Counted from the stretch's first letter, positions 8,041 through 15,927 are shown. The stretch is DNA of 48,072 nucleotides from Bacillota bacterium (GCA_023415055.1 JAEZLZ010000032.1:1-48072); one strand, 5' to 3'. The notes: generated from the sequence alone by a model not told the origin. Translations and numbers: made by a program.

Positions 8041-9051
8041 TCACACTTTCTTGTTTTTACAAACCAGTAAAGCTAAATAGGGAGCCCCTATAAAGGATGT
8101 AATAATACTGATCGGTAGCTCAGAGGGAAGGACCGTCCTGGCGATACAATCGGATAATGCGATTAAGATAGCGCCGATCAGTCCACTGAATACCACCGTT
8201 TTGAAATCATTTCTCTTTCGAATCGACCGGGCAATATGCGGAGGTATCAGGCCGATAAAACTGATTAATCCGGTTACACTGACAATACTTGCAACCACAA
8301 GTGTTGAAAACAGTAAGATCAAGTATCTGCTTTGTTCTACCGATACACCGAGTGATTTTGCTTCTTCATCTCCGACAGAAAGTACGTATATCTTCCAACG
8401 CAATAAATAGATACCGACCAGACCGATAATAAAAAACGGAAGTATTATTTTTAATTTATCGGAAGTAATGCCTCCAAAGCTGCCCATGGTCCAATATTCG
8501 ATCGCGCCCAGCTCATTTTCGGGATCGGAGAAATATTTGATGGCCATAAGAATTCCATTACAAACGGCGTTAATAATAATTCCTGACATTACATAGTTTA
8601 ATACGTTGTCTGCTTTTGATAATTTAACCAATCCGATAACAAAGATCAGCGCAATGATTCCGCCAAAAAAGGCTCCGAACGCTACGGACAACATAGTACC
8701 GGAAACAAACACGATGCTAAAGGCAGCGCCGACACTCGCTCCGGATGTGACACCGATGATGTCCGGGGAAGCAAGAGAATTCTTGAATAATGTCTGGTAG
8801 ACGCTTCCTGCTGCACTTAAGCCAATGCCGGCTAAGATTACCATGATGCTTCTTGGTAATCTTAGCATGTAGAATACATTGACGGTCATCTGGTTCTCAT
8901 GAGTTCCTTTGAGGATCTTAACAATATCATCGATGGTTAAGCTGTACTTACCAATCGTAATTGACAATACAAAGGAAGCCATCACGAGTAGGAATGCAAT
9001 TATATTTACTTTATTTGATTGTGAAATATAATGTTTCCCTGCATTCTTCAT
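8041..9051 (-). CDS. FecCD/BtuC-type ABC permease
   Basis: A 336-residue polytopic membrane protein of the FecCD family, which forms a homodimeric channel in type II importers. Family landmarks include LRLPRSIMVILAGIGLSAAG, the SLASPDIIGVTSGASVG segment, and GLISFIGLIPPHIARSIRKR, the cytoplasmic coupling region. About ten membrane helices are expected. Its start overlaps the stop of the binding-protein gene by one base (TAATG), which indicates coupled translation. The substrate is inferred from the operon, as for the ATPase. Confidence 0.9.
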   Translation of the reverse strand: MKNAGKHYISQSNKVNIIAFLLVMASFVLSITIGKYSLTIDDIVKILKGTHENQMTVNVFYMLRLPRSIMVILAGIGLSAAGSVYQTLFKNSLASPDIIGVTSGASVGAAFSIVFVSGTMLSVAFGAFFGGIIALIFVIGLVKLSKADNVLNYVMSGIIINAVCNGILMAIKYFSDPENELGAIEYWTMGSFGGITSDKLKIILPFFIIGLVGIYLLRWKIYVLSVGDEEAKSLGVSVEQSRYLILLFSTLVVASIVSVTGLISFIGLIPPHIARSIRKRNDFKTVVFSGLIGAILIALSDCIARTVLPSELPISIITSFIGAPYLALLVCKNKKV

Positions 9052-10184
9052 TATTTCTTCAATACCTCTTTATCGATCTCAAAATCATAGAAGGTGCTAT
9101 AGAAATAAGCAACATCCTCTGCAAAATTTTCACTGGAGTACAGGTCCGGATAGAGAACGCTGGTTAACCACATTTCACCCAGAATGCTGGAGGGTACCGG
9201 TGAATCCCAGGCTTCAAAGCTGCTTGGCATCACATATACTTTGTTGTTTTTAACAGCATCGAGACTTGACAGGTTGCTGTCTCCCATAAGATCTTCCTTA
9301 GTATATTCTGCTTCGGGCACGATAACAATATAATCCGGGTTGTACGCAATCAGCTGCTCATATGAAATAGTAGCCCAATAAGAATCCTCGATATCCGAAG
9401 CAACATTGATACCGCCTGCGGTTTCAATAAAATCGTTCTGATACATGTCAGCAGACGCGGTAGAAAGCATGCTGCTGTTACCTGCAAGATAAACTCGCGG
9501 TTTATCGGTAACCTTCTCATATACTGCTTTCAATTCATTTTCTTTCTCGGTATAATAATTGATCAAATTCTCATAATCGGTAACACCGGTGAGTTTTGCT
9601 ATCATTGTAATTGTTTCAATCAATAATTGTTCATTTTCCGGCTTTACGCCAATTACGGTTACTCCCATTTGTTCAAGAGTGCTGATTTGATCCTTTAATT
9701 TTACGGGAAGGATTACTAAATCAGGGTTTAAGGCGATGCAGCCTTCCAGATCAAACTCTTTTGCGGTACCTACATTGGGCAGGTCTAAAAGCTTTGGAGC
9801 AGAAAGAGAATATATCGGTCTTGATGCTGCCTTTGCCTCCAAGCCTACCACCTTATCCTCTAATCCCAATGCAATCAGAGCAGAGGTCGATATATAATAT
9901 CCGCTTACAATACGCTCAGGTGCTTTTTCAATGGATACAGTTCTGTTAAGGTGATCGGTTATCGTAACCGGGAACAGTGCTTCAGCAGTCGGTTCTGTAA
10001 CTTCGGTTGTCTGATCCTTTATATCTGCCGGTTGCTCAGTCGGTTCTACCGCTTGCTCTGTTGTTTTCTCCGGCACTACCGGAGTTGGTGTCACCTTAGT
10101 ACCTTCTGTAGATGATTTTGCACATGCCACGAATGACATCGTTAAAACAATAACGAATAACAGTGTAAAGAGTCTCTTTTTCAT
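9051..10184 (-). CDS. Substrate-binding lipoprotein, MolA/BtuF-like
   Basis: A 377-residue lipoprotein of the periplasmic-binding-protein class used by type II importers. The signal ends in a lipobox (MSFVAC) and is followed by a Thr/Pro/Glu-rich linker to about residue 65. The fold is evident from TDHLNRTVSIEKAPERIVSG, CIALNPDLVILP, and the second lobe with YEQLIAYNPDYIVIV. It would capture an oxyanion or metal chelate outside the membrane. It is the first gene of the operon, with AGGAGG 5-6 nt before its ATG, and the palindrome at 10209-10232 lies 25 nt upstream of it. Assignment to molybdate or tungstate rests on context. Confidence 0.85.
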   Translation of the reverse strand: MKKRLFTLLFVIVLTMSFVACAKSSTEGTKVTPTPVVPEKTTEQAVEPTEQPADIKDQTTEVTEPTAEALFPVTITDHLNRTVSIEKAPERIVSGYYISTSALIALGLEDKVVGLEAKAASRPIYSLSAPKLLDLPNVGTAKEFDLEGCIALNPDLVILPVKLKDQISTLEQMGVTVIGVKPENEQLLIETITMIAKLTGVTDYENLINYYTEKENELKAVYEKVTDKPRVYLAGNSSMLSTASADMYQNDFIETAGGINVASDIEDSYWATISYEQLIAYNPDYIVIVPEAEYTKEDLMGDSNLSSLDAVKNNKVYVMPSSFEAWDSPVPSSILGEMWLTSVLYPDLYSSENFAEDVAYFYSTFYDFEIDKEVLKK

Positions 10185-10208
10185 AACTTCCTCCTAGAGT
10201 CGTTTTAG

Positions 10209-10232
10209 CATTATATTATGAAAAATATAACG
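10209..10232 (-). promoter_or_regulatory. Mo-box-like palindrome upstream of the metal importer
   Basis: An inverted repeat CATTATATT-N6-AATATAACG (8 of 9 positions paired) in the leader of the leftward operon. The half-site followed by AT reads TATAACGAT, matching the right half of the E. coli ModE box as I recall it (CG-TATATA-N6-TATA-ACG type). On the minus strand it lies just downstream of a possible promoter (TTGTTT, 17 nt, TAATAT) and itself contains a TATAAT, so a bound regulator would block transcription either way. No transport gene lies on the other side. Confidence 0.6.
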
Positions 10233-10470
10233 ATATACCTATATTACCTCGTTTTTAAGGATAAAACAAGATGCCTATATCATATTTGCTGCGGGCTATG
10301 TAAATCTGGCTTTGTTCGGAGTTAATTAAGAAGTATTTGCTGATAATTAACAGTTAATGTATAATATGTTCCATATCTTAAAACTTTGTGGAACAAGCAG
10401 ATGGATTGTGGATAAACCACATTCAAAATGAGTTCGTTGTGTATAAATTATATTAGGGGGAGGCACTAGT

Positions 10471-10671
10471 ATGAATCCTAGAACGGCTGTAGTATCGGAC
10501 ATCCCTCAGCTTGTGCGGATGAGAATGGCTTATCTTATGGAGGACCACGGCGGAATGTTACCGGAACACCTGGCGAGACTGGAGCGGGAGCTGCCGATCT
10601 AGAAATTAGGTTTTGTTGAGGAGGCGCCTTACTATACTCCCATGAAATATCATATTCAGAGTGTAGATTAA
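10471..10671 (+). pseudogene. GNAT acetyltransferase relic with internal deletion
   Basis: A start with a good ribosome binding site (GGGGGAGG) opens a frame that reads like the first 43 residues of a GNAT enzyme (AVVSDIPQLVRMRMAYLMED). It meets TAG at 10600-10602 and continues in the same frame as KLGFVEEAPYYTPMKYHI to TAA 10669-10671, which reads like a GNAT C-terminus. The central part with the acetyl-CoA site, about 90-100 residues, is missing. The stop sits exactly at the junction. Bases 10233-10470 otherwise hold only promoter-like AT-rich sequence. Confidence 0.65.
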
Positions 10672-10755
10672 TTTAAGCAAGAAGGTTATGGTTATTACTT
10701 GGTTTTTACAGTACATTATATAGGTAAAATTATAGGGAAGGTAACGGGTTGATTT

Positions 10756-11538
10756 ATGGATTATAACGTAATATTAGATCACATCAAAACGAGCTATGCA
10801 GAGATTTTGGGAGATAATCTGGTAGGAATCTATGTTCATGGCTCTATCGCCATGAATTGTTTTCGCTGGGCTACAAGCGATATCGATTATATTGTTGTGA
10901 TTAAACAAAAGCTCTCTGAGGAGCAGAAGCTTCAGCTGATGCAAGCCACGATTAAACTGAATGAATTAGCACCGGCTAAGGGAATCGAGATGAGCGTAGT
11001 TCTCGAAAGCCATTGCAGGGATTTTGTCCATCCTACTCCCTTTGAATTACATTTTTCCAATATGCATCTAAAATGGTTTGGTGAGGATCCACAAGGTTAC
11101 TGTAGGAATATGAACGGTGTGGACCCGGATCTGGCGGCGCATTTTACAATTATTAATCATTATGGAATTGTATTATGCGGACAGAAGATAGAAGAGGTGT
11201 TCTCCAAGGTGCCGGGGGAGGCATATCTCGATAGTATCAAGGCGGATATGGAGGAAGCTGCGACCGCCATATTGGAGAATCCTGTCTACATCATTCTTAA
11301 TCTTTGCAGAGTGGCAGCTTATGTACAATCGGGTATAGTATTATCCAAGGAACAGGGTGGTTCCTGGGGTCTTGAGAATTTACCGGCAGACGATCGGCCT
11401 TTCATTCAAAGCGCGCTGCAAGCATATCGAACAGGGGAAGAGCTGGCCTTGAACGAGCAGGAAGCAGTAAGCTTCTGTAAAGCAATGTTGAAGCGAATCG
11501 GGATAGCACAGGATTTAAACAGTAAAGGACTTAACTAA
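10756..11538 (+). CDS. AadA-like aminoglycoside nucleotidyltransferase
   Basis: A 260-residue protein with the nucleotidyltransferase motif YVHGSIAMNCFRWATSDIDY (G-S then S-D-x-D, binding Mg-ATP) at residues 26-45, followed by a helical C-terminal domain with LCRVAAYVQSGIVLSKEQGG, as in ANT(3'')/ANT(9) enzymes with a DUF4111-type tail. Such enzymes adenylylate streptomycin or spectinomycin. The length equals that of AadA. Whether this chromosomal copy gives resistance is unknown; many clostridial homologues are untested. It stands alone, without integron or transposon signals. Confidence 0.75.
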   Translation: MDYNVILDHIKTSYAEILGDNLVGIYVHGSIAMNCFRWATSDIDYIVVIKQKLSEEQKLQLMQATIKLNELAPAKGIEMSVVLESHCRDFVHPTPFELHFSNMHLKWFGEDPQGYCRNMNGVDPDLAAHFTIINHYGIVLCGQKIEEVFSKVPGEAYLDSIKADMEEAATAILENPVYIILNLCRVAAYVQSGIVLSKEQGGSWGLENLPADDRPFIQSALQAYRTGEELALNEQEAVSFCKAMLKRIGIAQDLNSKGLN

Positions 11539-11716
11539 AAGAACTAAGCTTACAATACCGGTGGCTATCCACGCATTTACTATTTGAAGCATATCCATCG
11601 TATTTGATCTTTATGATACCAATGACAGGGAGATTGATCTCTTCCTTGATTGCGATAACATTACGGACGCTGCTTGTTCGGATGCATGGAGTACCGGCTT
11701 GCTTTGCCGCTCTGTT
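11539..11716. other. Intergenic stretch between convergent genes
   Basis: The 178 nt between the AadA-like gene and the YhcH-type gene show no clear terminator. On the plus strand one frame reads VFDLYDTNDREIDLFLDC and onward, which looks protein-like and may be the relic of a lost gene, but it runs into the antisense of the YhcH gene and I cannot assign it. Confidence 0.25.
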
Positions 11717-12169
11717 CTACCTCCAAATTATTTTGAAAACCACCTTTTGTATGTCTCCTGGTTGGTCTTTCATAATAGCAACTTTATGGGCATCATTTGG
11801 GAAACAAACCATAAATTGTCCTGGCTTCAGATCGTAATATCCATCCGCCTCTCCCTCTAAGAATTCAATATCCTTTTCTGAAGAGTAAGGAGTAGCGGTA
11901 GTAAGCGCTGCGATATGAGATGTCCCAATCCTTTCCACACCACTTACAATATAGTGTAGATCGATATATTTGCGATGCGCTTCATAGATACATTCTTTTT
12001 CCGGCTTTGATATAAGAGTTACCGGATTGCAGAAGAGCTCGTTCTCGATAAGAACAGTATTTGGATCCGGAAGTTCCAGCGCCGGAAGGCTATCCAAATA
12101 ACATAGAGCCTGGTATAACAATGGAAAACATTTATAATAGTCTTTACTTTTGATCGAATCGAATATCAT
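11717..12169 (-). CDS. YhcH/YjgK/YiaL family protein, sialic-acid island
   Basis: A 150-residue cupin-like protein of the YhcH/YjgK/YiaL (DUF386) family. In enteric bacteria the YhcH member (NanQ) speeds anomerisation of released sialic acid. Family landmarks are the metal-binding region YEAHRKYIDLHYIVSGVERI at about residues 64-83 and CFPNDAHKVAI at about 122-132. It lies 14 nt downstream of the SGNH gene with AGGAGG before its start, so the two form one leftward unit. The same pair beside AraC, an importer, an oxidoreductase and a lyase supports a sialic-acid role over a generic sugar role. Confidence 0.85.
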   Translation of the reverse strand: MIFDSIKSKDYYKCFPLLYQALCYLDSLPALELPDPNTVLIENELFCNPVTLISKPEKECIYEAHRKYIDLHYIVSGVERIGTSHIAALTTATPYSSEKDIEFLEGEADGYYDLKPGQFMVCFPNDAHKVAIMKDQPGDIQKVVFKIIWR

Positions 12170-12183
12170 ATAGACCTCCTTAA

Positions 12184-12894
12184 TTAAATAGTAATATTGT
12201 ACTTTTGAAGTGTGCTTCGCAATACAGCGGCCATTAGCTCGTATCCTCTTGCATTTGGATGCAAACCGTCATATGTAATATGATCAAGTAATTTATTGGT
12301 ACCGGGATAGGTAGTAGCAGTATAGTAGTTGACGAAGATTAAATTTTCCGCTTTAGCAGTAGCTGCCAGCCATTGATTGAGATTACATATAAAGCTTTTA
12401 CGTTCAGTCTCGTGCAGAGCTAATTTTATGCTGATTGGCAATAATGAAGCTAAAACCAGTGTAGTAGAAGAATTTTTTGCTTTTTCTATTATCTCACTGA
12501 TATTCTCCTTTGCACGATCGAGGACTTTTTCAAAGGAAGCCGGAGGAATCAACTTCCAATAATCGCCCTCCAGATCAATACTATCGTTGATGCCAATACT
12601 AAGGATGCAGTATTTGGGGTTTAATTGGAGTGCATCCACTTCAAAACGTTTGTTGAGGTAATTGGTGGTATCACCACCTATGCCTCGATTGATGATTAAT
12701 TGCCCGGGATGGTTAAAGTATGCATTAAGCTCCCAGTAATGTGTGATAGAATCGCCAATAAACAGAAAGTCAGGTCGAATTCCATTTCTAATGATGGAAT
12801 GATTCTTTATATCAAATTCTTTTCTCCGGCTGTCAGCAGCAACTGTCTCTGAGAAATATCCCAATCTTTCGTAATTATCATTCGCATTGATCAT
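12184..12894 (-). CDS. SGNH/GDSL esterase, likely sialate O-acetylesterase
   Basis: A 236-residue SGNH hydrolase without a signal peptide. All four blocks are present: the nucleophile Ser in FIGDSITHYW, Gly in RGIGGDT, Asn in SIGINDS, and Asp/His in YDGLHPNARGYE. In this setting removal of O-acetyl groups from imported sialic acid is the most likely task; a general acyl-esterase is the alternative. AGGAGG lies 10 nt before the ATG. It is transcribed away from the AraC gene from a shared 167-nt region that carries operator site 1. Confidence 0.8.
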   Translation of the reverse strand: MINANDNYERLGYFSETVAADSRRKEFDIKNHSIIRNGIRPDFLFIGDSITHYWELNAYFNHPGQLIINRGIGGDTTNYLNKRFEVDALQLNPKYCILSIGINDSIDLEGDYWKLIPPASFEKVLDRAKENISEIIEKAKNSSTTLVLASLLPISIKLALHETERKSFICNLNQWLAATAKAENLIFVNYYTATTYPGTNKLLDHITYDGLHPNARGYELMAAVLRSTLQKYNITI

Positions 12895-12933
12895 TTGATG
12901 AATACCTCCTATCGAAATGAGCTTTTTTGTTTT

Positions 12934-12996
12934 ATTATAAAATGAAGATTAGATGAAAAAAATAAGGGAAAGAACTAATCATAGCATAATACGCTT
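12934..12996 (-). promoter_or_regulatory. Operator site 1 and promoter of the SGNH-YhcH unit
   Basis: On the minus strand the motif GCGTATTATGCTAT (12994 down to 12981) is followed after exactly 41 nt by TATAAT (12939 down to 12934). There is no good -35 box, as expected for an activator-dependent promoter. The motif centre would lie near -61. The same motif and the same 41-nt spacing recur before the binding-protein gene at 14261-14321. The motif also abuts the -35 box of the AraC gene's own promoter. Confidence 0.7.
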
Positions 12997-13023
12997 GCAA
13001 CATGAGATAATTAGAATTATAAT
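12995..13023 (+). promoter_or_regulatory. Promoter of the AraC-type regulator gene
   Basis: TTGCAA (12995-13000), a 17-nt spacer, and TATAAT (13018-13023), 38 nt before the regulator's start. Operator site 1 overlaps its -35 edge, which would let the regulator limit its own synthesis while activating the divergent unit. Confidence 0.7.
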
Positions 13024-13061
13024 AATCGAAACTAGACGAAATTTGTCGCAAGGAGGGACAT

Positions 13062-13934
13062 TTGACCGTGGATGGTGTAGTGGATAATGTTAGATTCAAT
13101 TTTTTGTATATTGATACTTATTCGTTCGGAAGAAAGTGGGTATTTCCGGAAAGTGTAGTACCATATAATATGTTTCGTTATATAGAAGCGGGTACAGGGA
13201 CTTTCTTTATTGATGACGAAGAAATTGTCGTAAATAAAAATCAAATTGCTTATATCCCAAGAGGTAGCAGGTTGTCCTGCTATGCTCAAACGGATAATTT
13301 TACGTTTACAAGTATTCGCTTTACCACTTCTGTTTACTTTGAGGGTGGAGACTTCCTGGCAGATTATTATGGGCTGCCTAAAGTTTTAGATTGCAAGGAT
13401 GAGAAGCAATATTTTGATCTAATTAACAGTTGGATAAAGAAAGAGAATCCGGCAAGAATGTATTTTGTTCGAGGATATCTGGAAGTACTGATCGGAACAT
13501 TAATAGCACGTGTAAACGGAGATGAACGGATAGATAATAAGCAGGAAGAAAAAGCCGATATGCATAGCCTGGAAAAGATCCGCCATCGAATCCATAAAGC
13601 AGGAAATCAAATTGATCCGAGAATTCAAGTCGTAGTCGATTATGTTTTATTACATCCGTCCGAACAGTACACTCCGGATAGAATGGCGGAGATGGCTGAA
13701 TTGAGTAAACAAAGGTTTAGCTGTCTGTTTAAAGAGCAAATCGGTAAATCACCTATGGCATATATTAAAGAGCTTAGATTAATGACTGCAGCAAGAAAAC
13801 TGTTGGTAAGTAATGATAATATCAGTGACATAGCATATGAGGTTGGCTATGAAGATCCGAACTATTTTATACGGGAATTTAAATCTGCATTTGGGTATAC
13901 GCCAAAGCAGTATCGACAAGCAGCAAAGGAATAG
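13062..13934 (+). CDS. AraC-family regulator of the sialic-acid island
   Basis: A 290-residue activator with an N-terminal cupin-like ligand domain (about 1-150, including RYIEAGTGTFFIDDEEIVVN) and a C-terminal double helix-turn-helix (about 188-290). The second helix-turn-helix contains the AraC signature NISDIAYEVGYEDPNYFIRE and ends FKSAFGYTPKQYR. It most likely senses a sialic-acid derivative and acts on the motif GCGTATTRTGCTAT found on both sides of it. The start is a TTG at 13062 with AAGGAGGG 4-5 nt upstream; a GTG at 13068 is a possible alternative. Confidence 0.9.
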   Translation: MTVDGVVDNVRFNFLYIDTYSFGRKWVFPESVVPYNMFRYIEAGTGTFFIDDEEIVVNKNQIAYIPRGSRLSCYAQTDNFTFTSIRFTTSVYFEGGDFLADYYGLPKVLDCKDEKQYFDLINSWIKKENPARMYFVRGYLEVLIGTLIARVNGDERIDNKQEEKADMHSLEKIRHRIHKAGNQIDPRIQVVVDYVLLHPSEQYTPDRMAEMAELSKQRFSCLFKEQIGKSPMAYIKELRLMTAARKLLVSNDNISDIAYEVGYEDPNYFIREFKSAFGYTPKQYRQAAKE

Positions 13935-13948
13935 AAACAACATAGGAT

Positions 13949-13964
13949 AAGCGTATTATGCTAT
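13949..13964 (+). promoter_or_regulatory. Operator site 2, just after the AraC gene
   Basis: AAGCGTATTATGCTAT, identical over 16 bp to site 1 read on the other strand. It begins 15 nt after the regulator's stop. A TATATT lies at 14001-14006, 36 nt downstream instead of 41, and the terminator at 14029-14073 follows at once. It may serve a short transcript, or be an auxiliary binding site for looping. Confidence 0.6.
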
Positions 13965-14028
13965 TAATTTGCTTAAACCTACCAAAAGAATGTATTACAG
14001 TATATTCGGCCAAGCTTAAGGCACTTAT

Positions 14029-14073
14029 AAAACAAAGACGCTTACTGTGCTATGCAGTTTACGTCTTTGTTTT
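14029..14073. terminator. Terminator after the AraC gene
   Basis: A 12-bp perfect stem AAAACAAAGACG (14029-14040) with CGTCTTTGTTTT (14062-14073) and an inner ACTG/CAGT stem. The A- and T-rich arms make it work in either direction. It isolates the regulator gene from the downstream transport operon. Confidence 0.8.
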
Positions 14074-14258
14074 GATTTACAAGCAAGTAAAGTGCATAAT
14101 ATGAGAAAATGCTCGCATGGTAAACTGATTATAAATATTCGAATCCTCACTTGTGAATAATACCTATAGAACAAGCATCGGAGATGCTTACATAGGGCAT
14201 TTCTTCCGGTTTATAAGTTGAAGTCTTGTATGAATATTACCAATGACATTTGTTTCAT

Positions 14259-14321
14259 GAGCGTATTGTGCTATTATTAAGATTTGATTCAGTAGAAATG
14301 CACAATGGAATATCGTATTAT
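14259..14321 (+). promoter_or_regulatory. Operator site 3 and promoter of the transport operon
   Basis: GCGTATTGTGCTAT (14261-14274), one base different from sites 1 and 2, is followed after exactly 41 nt by TATTAT (14316-14321). Orientation and spacing match site 1 and its -10 box. The binding-protein gene starts 125 nt downstream. Between 14074 and 14258 there is one 7-bp hairpin (AAGCATC 14173-14179, GATGCTT 14183-14189, extended by CCTAT/ATAGG) and no gene. Confidence 0.7.
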
Positions 14322-14357
14322 AAGGCTGTGAACAACAAATGTAACAAATAAAAATAA

Positions 14358-14391
14358 GAGACTCTAATCTACTTGCCTAGGACTGAGTCTC
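14358..14391 (+). other. Leader hairpin before the binding-protein gene
   Basis: GAGACTC (14358-14364) pairs with GAGTCTC (14385-14391); a competing pairing of TACTT (14370-14374) with AAGTA (14394-14398) is possible. It lies in the 5' leader between the predicted promoter and the ribosome binding site. It could protect the mRNA end; no riboswitch family is recognised. Confidence 0.4.
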
Positions 14392-14445
14392 GGAAGTAAA
14401 AACAGCAAGGAAAGTAAACAGGAACGATTAAAAGGAGGAAATGGT

Positions 14446-15855
14446 ATGAGAAAGAAAATAATAAGCGTTTTGTTGGCTGTTGCAATGATAGCTACAATGA
14501 CAGCGGGCTGTGGGAAAAGCACCAGCAATACGGAAGCTGAGAATAATGCAGCAGCGGTAACAGAAGCGCCGGATAACTCAAGCACAGCAGAGAATGCTTC
14601 TAGCGAGGCTACAGAAACCGAACCCGTAAAATTAAGTGGAGAGATAACCTTCTGGCATTCCTTTACGCAGGGTCCCAGAATGGAAGTAATTCAAGCAACA
14701 GCAGACAAGTTTATGCAAGATAACCCAGAAGTTAAGATTAATATTGAGACCTTCTCCTGGGGCGACTTTTATACGAAATGGACAACCGGTCTTGCTTCCG
14801 GTAATGTACCTGATATGAGTACAGCACAACCAGGACATGTAGTTGAAATGATGGATGCGGATGCAATCATATCGTTAGACGATTTAATAGATGATATCGG
14901 AAGAGATCGGTTTGCAGCAGCAACCTTATCAGAAGGTGCAAAGGATGGAGTATGCTATTCCATACCTCTATATTCTCACGCACAGGTAATGTGGTATAGA
15001 AAAGATTTACTTCAGGCAGCAGGCCTTGAAGTGCCTACAACATGGGCAGAATTTGCAGAAGCTGCAAAAACGCTTACGAAAGACGGTGTATATGGCTGTT
15101 CCTTCCCCTGCGGATCAAATGATTTAATGGCAACCAGATTCTTGAACTTCTATGTAAGAAGTGGCGGCGGAAGCTTATTAACCGATGATTTGAAGGCGGA
15201 TTTAACAAGTGATTTAGCCATTGAGGGTATCAATTACTGGTTAGATATTTATCAGAACTGCTCACCAAAGGACTCTGTGAACTATGCGGTATTAGATCAG
15301 GCTACTCTGTATTATCAAGGAAAGACTGCATTCGATTTTAATAGTGGTTTCCAAATTAGTGGAGTTGAAACAAACTCTCCGGATTTAGTTGATCAGATTG
15401 ATTGTGCACCATTGCCTAAGATGAATGCAGGAGATCCGGACTATGCTGGTGAAACATCAAATATTCCTATGGTAGTATGGGCTAATTCTGAGCATCCTGA
15501 AATTTGTAAGGCATTTATAAAAGCATTATATGAGACCGATACTTATACACAATTTTTAGCAGCTACACCGGTGGGTATGCTTCCGTCTATCACAGGAATC
15601 TCTGACTCTGCAGCATATCAGTCCAATGAAATTGTTCAGAAATTTGCGAGTGCGGAAAAAGTTATTTCTAACGCAGTAAGCTTAGGAACGGCGATTGGTT
15701 TTGAACATGGACCCAGTGTACAAGCTGGATTATTAACATCCCAGGGAATTATCGAAGGAATGTTCCAGGATATTATTACCAATGGTACGGACGTGAAAAC
15801 AGCAGCACAGTCAGCAGAAGACAGTCTGAATGAGATATTTAGTACAGTACAATAA
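14446..15855 (+). CDS. Sugar ABC importer binding lipoprotein (SAT2-like)
   Basis: A 469-residue extracellular solute-binding protein of the MsmE/MalE type (family 1). The signal peptide ends in the lipobox MTAGC, and a linker rich in Ala/Glu/Thr runs to about residue 60. GEITFWHSFTQGPRMEVIQA starts the mature fold, and HAQVMWYRKDLLQAAGLEVP is the typical hinge segment. In R. gnavus the orthologous position is held by the 2,7-anhydro-Neu5Ac-binding SAT2 protein; by gene order I infer the same ligand class here. AAGGAGG lies 9 nt before the ATG. It would work with the two permeases behind the terminator-like hairpin at 15866. Confidence 0.8.
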   Translation: MRKKIISVLLAVAMIATMTAGCGKSTSNTEAENNAAAVTEAPDNSSTAENASSEATETEPVKLSGEITFWHSFTQGPRMEVIQATADKFMQDNPEVKINIETFSWGDFYTKWTTGLASGNVPDMSTAQPGHVVEMMDADAIISLDDLIDDIGRDRFAAATLSEGAKDGVCYSIPLYSHAQVMWYRKDLLQAAGLEVPTTWAEFAEAAKTLTKDGVYGCSFPCGSNDLMATRFLNFYVRSGGGSLLTDDLKADLTSDLAIEGINYWLDIYQNCSPKDSVNYAVLDQATLYYQGKTAFDFNSGFQISGVETNSPDLVDQIDCAPLPKMNAGDPDYAGETSNIPMVVWANSEHPEICKAFIKALYETDTYTQFLAATPVGMLPSITGISDSAAYQSNEIVQKFASAEKVISNAVSLGTAIGFEHGPSVQAGLLTSQGIIEGMFQDIITNGTDVKTAAQSAEDSLNEIFSTVQ

Positions 15856-15865
15856 TAGCTGGTAT

Positions 15866-15902
15866 AAAAAGTTGCCTCAGAGTAAGGGTGAGGCAACTTT
15901 TT
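15866..15902 (+). terminator. Intra-operon terminator after the binding-protein gene
   Basis: A 14-bp perfect stem AAAAAGTTGCCTCA (15866-15879) with TGAGGCAACTTTTT (15889-15902), 11 nt after the stop. It lies inside the operon, 25 nt before the permease start. Partial read-through would give many binding-protein copies per permease, and the stem would also protect the upstream mRNA. Confidence 0.85.
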
Positions 15903-15927
15903 ATAAAAAGGAAGGTGGAATGAACAG

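Noticed and set aside
10185..10470. Search for a cobalamin or molybdenum-cofactor riboswitch before the metal importer
   Set aside because: The leader is too short and AT-rich, with no conserved aptamer elements; the palindrome explains the visible structure better.
14364..14585. Minus-strand frame over the start of the sialic-acid binding-protein gene
   Set aside because: It is antisense to a clear lipoprotein signal peptide and is made of shadow codons.
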